Below are positions 34,711 through 45,100 of a DNA stretch of 63,488 bases, one piece after another. A program made the position numbers and the translations under genes. Numbering within the stretch: position 1 is the stretch's first letter; each line of letters opens with the position of its first letter. The notes below the pieces were generated by a model. It did no database searches. It was not told where the DNA came from and was given only the letters and a program-made list of their open reading frames with translations. Location: the NCBI GenBank assembly GCA_036897095.1, contig JAYMSP010000258.1, positions 1-63,488 on the forward strand. Direction: 5' to 3'. Source of the stretch: Plantago elongata. Its lineage: Eukaryota > Streptophyta > Magnoliopsida > Lamiales > Plantaginaceae.

Positions 34711-35454
34711 GATCATTCATAACCATATATAGCATCAATGGTCACGGGAGTGAGACTTAACAATCTGTAACTTGAAAAAACATGTGAGTATAGAAGAAAC
34801 CAAGATAATACAAGACAATTAAGAAAGTAAGAGTGGAAGTGAGGAGGGTAGGTGATGGGAAAAACACACTTCAATCCAAATGGATAAAAAAGAAAATCTT
34901 GAGAAATATATCCATAACTAATGTCAATCATTAGAAAAGGTTTTCGGTAAAAGATTTTCACAATTAAACTAAAGATAATCCGTTAGAAAAAAACCACTTA
35001 TGGGGAATCTTAGCTAAATGAGAGATAATACGTTACAAGCTAAAAAAGGTCAAAATTATCTCAAATTAAGCCAGAAATATGATTAAATAAGCCCAATCAC
35101 ACACACACTCACGAATCTTTCTTTCAAACAATCTGGGATGACTTAGGACTGAGAATGAATAGAAAGCACAAATCAAAGTAAACAATTAGGCAACGCAAAG
35201 TATTAGGTGTATTGACAACACACTACTCAACCTACAATATAATCACAACACGAAAGTATAGCAAATTCTCCACGTAAAAAATAAGAAGAGGAGAGGATAG
35301 AAAAGCGAGATAAAAGGGAAATAGAAGGGGACAAACAAGTACTATCATAGAGCATAACCAGAAAAGAGTGTTGCGGGAACATAGACCACAAGTCAATGTG
35401 GGCAAAACACAGAAGCAAGGCATAAACTCCACAAGAAAAACAAGAAGGAGGTTA

Positions 35455-35830
35455 AGGAAGAATGTAGGCAACATACACAAATAAGCATGGTGTTATCAGA
35501 ATGTAGGCAACCCAGACTTTTTATGAAACTCAACCTTATCTCACCAGTATATAAGAATCATAAATTACACTAGTTGTATTATTATATTTTGCATAGTGAG
35601 TAGGACACATGTTGAATGCAGGCAACCGGAGCTCCAAACACCCCAACCGTATCACTAGTCTTTTTTAGTAAAACAGGTTTGCACATAGGACTGAATGCAG
35701 GCAGCCGGAACTCCGTACACCCCAGTATCCCAATGCATGCACATTATCTGTCTCACCTTTATAGAATCTGCCTCAAGTAAGTCATCCACATCAAATGCTA
35801 GCATCCGGAACCCCAAGCACCACAGTATGA
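35455..35830. repeat. Repeated 'GAATGCAGGCAACCGGAGCTCC' family modules in element G
   Basis: Five degenerate copies of a module with GAATGYAGGCAACC or GCAGGCAGCCGGAACTCC or CTAGCATCCGGAACCCC, spaced about 60-100 bp (about 35458, 35498, 35614, 35692, 35797). The later copies are followed by ACACCCC/CACCACAGTAT. Non-coding. Confidence 0.65.
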
Positions 35831-36540
35831 AAGCAGACTATATCTAGCAATTCTGAATGAACAACCACAATCATAAAAAAAAGAAAAAGCATGCAAACAA
35901 GGAGAGGCTTAATGAGAACCGAATATGACCAAGTATCAAAACTCACAACTCACAGGTGTGTTGCTCACACAAATATTTTTGTTTTATATAAAAGGAGAGA
36001 AGCCAAAGCAAACGGTCGACAAAACACAAACAAGAGTAAGGTCACCACAAAAACACTCCCCTAAAAACACTTAGACAATAACAAGAAGTTAAGAAGAAGA
36101 GAGAAAGAGAATTTTCTTTGTTTATGAAAGGAGAATAGCAAATACAAAAGTTGTGACCATGAAATCAAGAAAATGAAAGGTAACCAACCACCGTACTCAG
36201 CAAAGACAGATAGTAAGATCACAACTCACAAACCACCACAAACAGTTCTAGTGTTATCCGGTGTTGTTTCGAAAACACCAGCTTTTTTTTAATTTTTTTT
36301 ATATACAAAAATAGAAGATATAACCTTTCTAAGTAATGTTATCTATCGTGGCTTTTAGGTTTTATGTAAATATCATACAGCTTAAGCCAATTTACCGCAT
36401 ATTTCTAACATTCAAATCTCCAGTCCGAATACGAAAACAAAAGCGAATAAACATAGGATCACATATGTATCTCAAAATTTGCTTTAAAGAATTTGAACGA
36501 ATTGTTCTTGGGTTGAGTGGGTATATGACATGCACACACA

Positions 36541-36849
36541 CTACATTGATAGATGACAAGATGAAATAGAAAGAGGCATACCAATTAAGTTCGATGTAGA
36601 AGGGTTACTCCTTACCTCAGCTGACAGCTCAAGCCTAATTCGATCATCCGGTACAACATCATGTTCATCGGTTCCAAAGTGTGCGGCTGACTTTGATGTC
36701 GAATCCGGTGTATCCGAAACACTGGATTCTTGCTCTTCTCTGTCAAGTCGTGGTGCTGCATCTGGTGTTCTCGCAACACTAGAAATAGCACAACGATTAT
36801 GCACATTAAGTTCCTCTAGCCTCAACTCATCTTGCTCCATTCTTTCCAA
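36541..36849 (-). pseudogene. Short frame in element G, 102 codons, function unknown
   Basis: The minus-strand frame starts at ATG 36849 near the primer site, where gag would start, and is acidic and Ser/Asp-rich. It contains two copies of a Val-x-x-Thr-Pro-Asp motif (VARTPDAAP, VSDTPDST) encoded by the palindromes at 36764-36780 and 36707-36723. No gag or other family is recognised. It may be the remnant of a small element protein. Confidence 0.35.
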
Positions 36850-37078
36850 TACAAATAATCTGTACTAGAAACAATATGAACAAAACAATAGCCATATGTA
36901 ATAAATCTACAAGCACAAATATCTATTGATTTGATACATGCACAAAGTATGATTTTCTTAGAATTAACATAACATAAGAAAAATCAAAATAATCTACAAC
37001 ATAAAAACTACTAAAATAAGAATTATCTTGATTCATTATATTAATACCAAATCTAAACACCAGTGAATTCGGTGCTTT

Positions 37079-37090
37079 GCTCTGATACCA
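37079..37090 (-). other. Primer binding site, element G
   Basis: The minus strand reads TGGTATCAGAGC, a perfect initiator-Met tRNA complement, 2 bases from the LTR end at 37093. Confidence 0.85.
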
Positions 37091-37092
37091 AT

Positions 37093-37786
37093 TGAAATAG
37101 CATGACAAGAGATAAGTTTCTAGCAGATTATATCTCTATAATCCATCGAATCTCATGGCAAAAATATCCACTATATACGAATAATGAATAAAAAAACTAC
37201 TTTATATCCATTCTACAAATATATCTAGATGCAAAACAACTAAGCAAGTATAAAGAATTAACTCTATCAATCTACCTATCAATCTCTGGAAAATAGATAG
37301 AAAAAGCTTAGAAAAGTATGATAGAAATCGTGAATCTAAGAATAAATAAACTCTCGATTTTTCTTATTGATCGTCGTAGACTCCGTTGATTTTTGTAAGT
37401 ATCTTGATGAGCTCTTGGGATATATATAGTTGTCAAAAACATGCATAACTCATCAGATTTGTTGTGATATTGCTTGCAATTGAGTCCTAATCGACTTCTA
37501 CTTCAAGATTTACTCAAACTCAAACTCCCAATCTTTGTTGACTTCGACTTGTAGATACTCTTTGATTGTTGAAGATATTTTTTCCTAAAATATATGCACA
37601 TATATATATCCAAAGATGTGAAAATAATTAGTGATTAGAATAAAGGTAAAAACTATAAATAGATTATATATATAAAAAGTGTGAAAATTTATCCAGTGGT
37701 ATGGTGTATTCAGTACACGCGTTTAACTTGGTGAACAAAAGTTCTTGAAATGTATACTATATACATCCAAAAATCCTACACTTAAA
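37093..37786 (-). repeat. LTR of element G (5' LTR)
   Basis: About 694 bp. On the plus strand it starts TGAAATAGCATG after the primer site, and it ends near CCTACACTTAAA. 37251-37786 repeats 31692-32235 in the same orientation. It contains one GGTGT...ACACG palindrome (37703-37719) at the position equivalent to 32151-32169. Confidence 0.75.
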
Positions 37787-39037
37787 GTGGATTGTGTTAT
37801 ATTATATGTTAGTTATATACTCTCCCGGTTTCAATCATTTCTTCCATTTTCTTTTTCTAAAGTTCCAATTAAAACTTACCATTAATTTTTATATATTCAC
37901 TATCTTCAATATTAATAATTTAATCACTTCTGTTCATACTTTATAAATTCTCTTTCTTAATTTTTACTACTTTATCTATATAAATTAGTTTTTAAATCAA
38001 ATTTTTTAAAATTTATGCATTAAGTGTATAACAATATTCTAGGTTAGGGAAAGGATGGAATAATAGATTGCGTTGATGAGTTATTACTACGTAGCAATTA
38101 ATATACCAATTATATGATCAGTAAATTTAATGTAATATATAGGATTTTGATATTAAAAAAATATATGTACACCCATTCTATAATGGCATCTAAATTCTGT
38201 TGATTGTGAAACAAGAAGTGCCAGATATTGTAATACAATGTTTACCAACATTACTATGATGTGCCTTTCGATGTTGTAAAAGTTGAATTAGAATTTCTAA
38301 TTTAATTAAAAAATACATATTAGTTTTCATATCGGATTTTATTTACATATATATTTTATTTAAATAATTATTTTAGTTAATACTATTTTCTATAACAATA
38401 TATAGTTACATCTTTATATATAAAGACATCATACAAAAGAGTACTCATATATATTAAATTTGATTAATCCATGTAATCATACAAAGTAAGATCTAATTTT
38501 TGTTTAGTAAGTGTATAAATTTTCAATATGTTTATATATCGAGTATATATTTATTATTTCCTCCACTTTGAAAATAGTTTTTGTTTTATTATTTTAAGTG
38601 TCCTGGAGAAAACTTATCGTGCGTGAAAGTATTATACATATGAACGTTAGAAATTTATCATGTTAAACATGATACTTGTAAAATAATAGGAAAATGACTT
38701 TTTTATTTTCAGGTCGACTTCGAACTGACCTAAACACAGGTCTTCATTAGATGATTACCATGTGGCAGTTCTGATCCATTCATTTTGGTTCGAAGTCATT
38801 TGTTTATAATTTGAAGTATTTTATTTGTTTAATTATTAAAAATCTCCAGAAAAATAGATGTTGTCAGTAATGCTCTTTATTTAAAAAAATATAGAGTAAA
38901 TCATTTTAATTTTGTAAAATTACATATATAACATTTTATAAATAGAAAAAAAATAGATAATTTATTACAAATCCATCATTAATCATATATGTCAGCAACG
39001 TTATTTGCAATATGTATTGAATTACCGGAGTGAAGAA
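37787..39037. other. Intergenic, A/T-rich, no gene
   Basis: No open frame over 60 codons. 37810-37990 begins with a CTCCCGGTTTCAATCATTTC-type sequence like those found at the ends of small inverted-repeat transposons, but I cannot define both termini. Confidence 0.5.
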
Positions 39038-40985
39038 CCCTAAGACCGATCACTGTGGTGACCGGCCTATTTGGTCGTGGTCAGCGGTTGTGGAGCAACC
39101 GCTGCCGTCACGACCAAATGTCGTGTTGTGGCGACCGATGAAATCGGTCGCCGCCCCATTTTTCTTTTTTTTCTAATATTTGTTAATAAATTGAAATTGA
39201 AATAATAATTGAATATTGGTACGAATAACGGCTATATTTTTTCTAAAATGGTGTTTTCTTATTGAATTGGGAAGGACACAGTACAACTTAATACAACTTT
39301 TGGAAATGAAATAACGGAATTTGAATCTTCAACATACAAACACAAAACATAAAACACCATTTCATTTTCTGTTTCAAGACTCATCCTCGAACTCTCGGTC
39401 CAAAACCTTGTACACCTTCCTTTGGCCCAGGATCACATCAGTTGGGTCGATACCGGACAAGTTGAGATACATTTGCAGCCTTTAAGTGCGAACCAAGTCA
39501 GCATTGGTCTAGTTAGTTGCCGCTTCTATTTGTAGACGTTTCTCCTCTTTCTTTCGAGAAACGCCAACCTCCTCTGCTCTATGTCAATCCTCTGTCGCTC
39601 CAGTTGCAGTTGTGTAGCAAAATCGTTCTTGAACTCAGCAAATTCACTGTCGGAGAAGTTTGAAGACAGACCACTTTTCCTATGTGCCTTCGCCCTATCC
39701 CGACCCATGGGACGCTCCTTGAAGTCATCACTATCCTCACTCATGCGCATTTTTTTCCCTGAGCTTCCGTCCGTGTCTTCACATTCCGCATCATGGAGTT
39801 CAAAACCCGGAATTACATCTTCCTTTGGACCGGTGTAGTTCATCTTTGTTTGCCACTGTTGATAATCTTTCATGGCATGCCAACAGTGCATTAGCTCAAA
39901 ATCTCAACTTGGTTATGATTCATCTTGTAGATGCATTTGGCGTACTCAATGACATCTTCATCGTTAATACCACTCCGAAGCCCTTGCACTCGTACAGCCT
40001 CGTTGTAAGCACTCACCCATTGATTAACACATGATTTGATGCGATTCCAGCGGCCACAAAGAGAGCTACCAGTTCGTGGTTTGAGCTCAGAAGTCGAGTC
40101 CTTTCTTGCCTCATTCCACATCCTTATGACGTGCTTACTGAACATCGTAGTTAACTTCACGTTCGTACCAACATATGGATCCTCACTAACTTGCATGGAC
40201 ATGCTGATTAGAGCGAGGTCCTCTGCAACCGTGAACTTCTTTAGTTTGATATTCTGGGTTGCGCTTTCCACTGCCTCCTCGAGAACGTTCTTTCCCCTCG
40301 ATGACCCGGCCTTTGCTTTGCCTTTGCCTTTCGATGTGGCCATCTTCCCCCTTCCTCGAACTAGCAGCTGCACCGGTGGAGGTTATGTCTCAAGGACGGT
40401 TTGCTGCGATCCCGAATCATAACCTTCCAGACGGAATACATCTTGGGAGTTGAAAGGATTGTATGGTTCATTTGGATTGTTGTTTGGATTGGTGGATGAT
40501 TCCGAAGTGTAGCAGCCCATACTACTGAACATTTGCTCGATTTTAGCCGGATCTTTGTCGGCCAACCAAGCTGCAAAATTTGGATTCATTTTGGTTTTTG
40601 GTAGTGATTACAAGAGTGTTTTGAGTTTAATAGAGAGAAAGAAAGAGTGTTTGGAGGTGTGAAGAATGAAGTGAAAATAACTGTCTATTTATAAATTCCG
40701 AAAAAATGACCGTTTATAGTCGTTGGAGTTTTTAAAATATTTTTTAATAATAAAATAAAAAAATTAAATTAAAAAAAAGGTGGCCGGTCCACGTGTCCTA
40801 GCCAAATGATCGTCAGGACCGGCCACGTGTCCCAGCCCATTTGGCTGTGACACGACCGTTTGGGGCTGGGTCCACGACGAAGCCTAGCCCCAAACGGTTA
40901 CTCCATCGGTTGCCGATTGCTAGGTAACCGATGGAGTTGCGGAGCAGCAACCGTTCACAGTGGGCGGCATCGATCGCGACAGGCG
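39038..40985 (-). mobile_element. Harbinger-like or foldback element with hairpin-rich ends (boundaries approximate)
   Basis: A broken Myb/trihelix-type ORF (39526-40589) is bracketed by G/C-rich segments full of strong hairpins. Left: ATTTGGTCGTG...CACGACCAAAT at 39069-39119, with AGCGGTTG/CAACCGCT nested inside, and GCGACCGAT/ATCGGTCGC at 39131-39151. Right: TGGCCGGTCC/GGACCGGCCA at 40781-40825, ACCGTTTGGGGCT/AGCCCCAAACGGT at 40855-40898, and CCATCGGTT/AACCGATGG at 40903-40934. CACTGTG occurs inverted at both edges (39051 and about 40952-40958). No transposase is present. Target duplications could not be fixed by eye. Confidence 0.45.
39526..40589 (-). pseudogene. Harbinger-associated Myb/trihelix-like protein, broken
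   Basis: The minus-strand ORF starts at ATG 40589. The N-terminal 68 codons are Asn/Pro-rich (FAAWLADKDPAKIEQM). They are followed by a TAA stop at 40385-40383, after which the same frame resumes (PPPVQLL...). The central part has the basic KGKGKAKAG run and a Myb/SANT-like DNA-binding segment: FTVAEDLALISMSMQVSEDP, then LCGRWNRIKSCVNQWVSAYN. A frameshift at about 39893 (after HNQVEIL) shifts to HCWHAMKDYQQWQTKM and a C-terminal coiled-coil-like part rich in Gln/Arg. This domain order is that of the plant NAM-associated/trihelix-like proteins often found beside PIF/Harbinger transposases. With one nonsense codon and one shift it is probably inactive, unless one is a sequencing error. Confidence 0.6.
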
Positions 40986-42074
40986 CCGCGACTGATGTCA
41001 TGGGCGCCCACAGGGCGCGGTTCATCTCTATCAATCCCAAAAATTTACATAATCATTTCATAATTGGTGGATCCGAGCACCAGAGTTTAATGGTCTGTAC
41101 ATTGTCTATCTCATTCTTCAAGCACTCCATTAAAAGTGCAGAAGAGTGGCCTGTGGAGCTTGAAAAATTAAGGATAATTGAGTTATTTAACTGAAACTTT
41201 ACCACCATAGGTAGATATTTTCTAAGGGGAAATTGATGTTTGATTAGGGTAAAGGGTCGGCGGTGGGATGTCACGGACGACGAGAAATTTGAGTGTTTCT
41301 AAATGAAGATGACGAACAAGCCTTTTTATTTTCAATTTAGGTTTAATCTTCTGGAAAAGATGGTTGGAATATGTTAATATTTATTAAATTTAGTTCATTT
41401 TAAATAGGGGTATAATAATAAATACATATATTAACTTTAATATATAATTATAATAAAATAATTTATAAAATTATACTTACTAATTATTTAACAGTGATCT
41501 ATATTTGGATACGAAGCTCACTTAAAAATAAAAAATTCCAATTATTAATGACGATCTACTGCAGGAAAGTACACTAGGAGTAGGAAATTCTTGGCTCAAT
41601 TTATTATCTTCGTCCATTATTCTTCATCTTTGACTTGTTGCTTCTCATCTTGTTCCAGTGAAGCTGATATCATGTAATAGTGTTGATGTTAATCCCAATT
41701 TCCCATATATGACATTATAATTTGAGCAAGTATATTAAATGACATAACATTTAGTAGCATTTAATACATTTTTCCTCTTCAGGTACGTTTAACAAAATTA
41801 TATGTAATATATAATTAAAAATGTTAATTTTACACTAAAATTTAAGTTTTTACACTTCAATGGCACATTTGTTATCATATTTTATATTTATCGATTATTT
41901 TTCTTTTTCTTCTAAAACTACTTGCCAATCCTTATCGTATTCGAGGCGAGTAAAACATAATTCAGAAATCGCAAAAGTAAACCATGCATCCCACCCTCAA
42001 CTCTACAACTCCATGACAAAACCCTTTGAACCGACCTTTCCTAGCTCCACAGCCCCTACCCATCTCCTTTCTCC
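40986..42074. other. Intergenic, upstream of the ABCG gene
   Basis: A/T-rich apart from 40986-41040. Overlapping frames of 67-87 codons at 40860-41274 on both strands look random. There is no recognised gene. Any distal promoter elements of the ABCG gene would lie here. Confidence 0.5.
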
Positions 42075-42083
42075 TATATATAA
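42075..42083 (+). promoter_or_regulatory. TATA box of the ABCG gene
   Basis: TATATATAA lies 48 bp upstream of the ATG at 42131. With the usual 25-35 bp spacing, transcription would start near 42105-42115 and leave a very short leader. Confidence 0.5.
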
Positions 42084-42130
42084 CATAACACTACTCATTA
42101 GGTAATAAGAATGTGAGCAGACTTAACCAT

Positions 42131-45100
42131 ATGGAAGTATTTCAAATGGGTGATATACACAAGGGCTTAGAAACCAGCCGGACCTTCAGCAGGGGTGTAG
42201 AGGATGTCTTCTCCGGTTCAATGCGCAGGCATAGTCTTTGCTCAGATGAAGATGAAGAAGCCTTGAGGTGGGCTGCTTTGGAGAAACTACCAACTTACGA
42301 CAGATTGCGTAGGACGGTCATAAAATCGTTCATGGAAACATCAGATCATCATGGAAAGGCTAACGTGATGCATAGAGAAATTGATGTAAGAGAACTCGAC
42401 TCGGGCCAGAAACAAGAGTTCATAGATAGATTGTTTAAGGTTGCTGAGGAAGATAATGAGAAGTTCTTGACAAAGCTCAGACGCCGCATAGACAAGTAAG
42501 TACGTTTTTACTTTCTACTTCTCCTCCATCAGCCTTCGCCTGAACTACTCCTGAAGTGAACTCCTGATCCATAGCTATACTTTTTTAGGGGCTGATTGAT
42601 ATAGAATTTGAATGGGCATTTGGATTGATTTTAGTAAAATAGTGTTTAGAATAGAATTGAAATGGAGGTATTTGAAGTGTATTTTAGGCCAAAGTAATGT
42701 TCATCAGGTCAAATGGACCGATTTTAATCCCATATAAACAGCCCCTTAATATTTCATTTCATGCAGTGTGGGGATAACTCTACCAACAGTTGAAGTGAGA
42801 TTCGAGCAATTAACGGTCGAGGCTGACTGTTTCGTCGGTGACAGGGCTCATCCAACTCTGTCAAATGCTGCACGGAACACAGCTGAAATGTTCTTGGGTT
42901 ATTTAGGAATCGAGCTGGCTAAGAAAACAAAACTCGGAATACTGAAAGATGTCTCCGGCATAATAAAACCCGCTAGGTATTTCACCTATTTATCTGTAAT
43001 TTATGCTCCTAATCTCAGCGGTAGCCTCCAGTTGAACTCGAGCTTGGTTTAGAGCTCGTTTGACGGCACTATTTGAAAAAAGAAAAAAACATGATGAAGT
43101 TGAGATTCCTGGATTTAGCTCTTCCAGATTACTGTAACTAGTGCAACAACCGTTTACACCACTATGAGGCTGTATTGCATGCTGTAACTTGGAGCAAACA
43201 CACACCTTGTTAATTACAGTAAGTTTATTGCAAAAACTGTGGCAGGATGACACTTCTACTAGGGCCACCATCCTCTGGGAAAACTACTCTTCTGCTGGCT
43301 TTAGCAGGCAGATTAGACCCTAATTTAAAGGTTCGGAATCTGTACAGATCTGCTCACACAAACACACACATTAGCATATACATCAAGTATGACATACAAA
43401 CTTCATAATTCTGCAGAAAAAGGGCGAAATCACGTATAATGGGCACATGCTAAATGAATTTGTACCACAGAAGACATCAGCTTACATTAGTCAAAATGAT
43501 GTCCATGTGGGAGAAATGACAGTGAAAGAAACACTAGATTTCTCTGCCCGGTGCCAAGGTGTAGGAGCACGATATGGTACTGTCACAAACATATATACTG
43601 GCAATACTTTCACCACATATTCTTGAATAAATCACTGATCATCCAGTGTCTTTCAACATTATGACAGATCTCTTGAGTGAGCTTGCTAAAAGGGAAAGAG
43701 AAGCAGGTATTATGCCTCAGGCAGAAGTTGATCTTTTCATGAAGGTAACTGAGTGGGAGCATTTCTAATAAATTACAATCGAAGAACTGCATACCATTTA
43801 GTTAGTTATGCATATACATATTACAGTTCTTAATATTCTTTTCTTTCCACGTCGGGTTTCGTTTGTGGTACATCAGGCAACTGCAGTAAAGGGAGTTGAG
43901 AGCAGCCTTATAACAGACTACATATTAAGGGTAAGAAAAATACAATCATTAATGAGTAGCCAGTTCCAACCACTACCTGATCATCCCATAACCCCTTACA
44001 TTCATATTGTGATCTATAAAAGTGTTTGATGATATAGTTATGATTCCTCCAATTTATTCAATTGCAGATATTGGGGCTTGATGTCTGCAGAGACACGGTT
44101 GTTGGGGATGAAATGATACGAGGAATTTCCGGCGGTGAAAAGAAGCGTGTCACGACAGGTGCTACAACTATTTTGAAACTTATTTAGTTTAAATCATACT
44201 GGTATAGAATATCTTAATCTTAAGTACCCAAGTGATAGGCTCTAAAAAAATTCAGTTTTTAGACCCTATAACTTGAGGGAGAGATTAAGATACATACTCG
44301 TAAAATAGAGCACGAAATACAAATAGATTAACATGCATAATGCACTGATGGCTCACTTACGCCCGTAGAACTACTCAGAAGAAATTACTCGACAGTTGAT
44401 ACTCAATAGCACAAGTCCTAAGTAGACAATAGTGATCCCATTGTGCTATAACTCAGTATAGATAAGGTGAAGGACCACTTACTTAAGTGGAAATAGTTTA
44501 AACACTCCTAGGGCACTCTAGTTAAAATCGACAGCAATAAAAGTTTAAAACCCGTTCAAGTAACAATAAGAGCTTCCAACCTAAATACTGATGAGACGTC
44601 AACCCCTCTTCAGTCTAATAAAAGAGAAACTTCACTGCACTCTAAACTCACATTCAACCTTTCCAACAAAATAGTAGTTTGTGTCATAATAAATCAGTCC
44701 TGAAAAGTAGGCAACCTAATCATTCTTTGCCAGGAGGATTTAATCTGGAGTCATCATGCACACATTACAGAAGAAATAGGGCACAGTAAAAGTAGCGTAC
44801 AATATAATCCTACTGGAGTAAGAACGAATATTGAACATGGGAGACTAACATGTAATAAGAGAGGCACATAGCAATCTTCAACAAATTAAAATGCAAGCAG
44901 TAATAATAGATGTATGTTACAGAGAAAACAAACATGTGTTATTTCGATAAATCCACACAAACTCATACGAAGATGTATAATCAACTAGCAAACTGATGCA
45001 TGTGACATTCGGTCAAATTAACAATAGTTAGACAAACCTGTTCCAAATTTCAATCAGCTACTCAAATTGACAACACTAGCTAGCTATGTCCTCAGATTCA

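Larger units (their letters stand above)
32252..37078 (-). mobile_element. Internal region of non-autonomous LTR element G
   Basis: About 4.8 kb between a polypurine tract and a primer binding site. I see no reverse transcriptase, integrase or RNase H motif in any frame. Short minus-strand frames remain at 36849-36541, 33678-33496 and 33382-33194 and contain Gly-Val-x-x-Thr-Pro hexapeptides (e.g. GVLETP, GVLDTP). The region is dominated by repeats: GGTGT-N7-ACACC palindromes, a polypurine-tract array at 34059-34710, and tandem modules at 32411-32575 and 35455-35830. Size and content fit a large retrotransposon derivative that depended on enzymes supplied by a partner. Confidence 0.6.

Noticed and set aside
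41860..42105. 81-codon frame upstream of the ABCG gene
   Set aside because: It spans the TATA box and promoter region, is low-complexity and has no recognisable motif.
42113..42130. Earlier start for the ABCG protein
   Set aside because: The frame upstream of 42131 opens with GTG, not ATG, and the first ATG in frame is 42131, followed by a normal PDR N-terminus.
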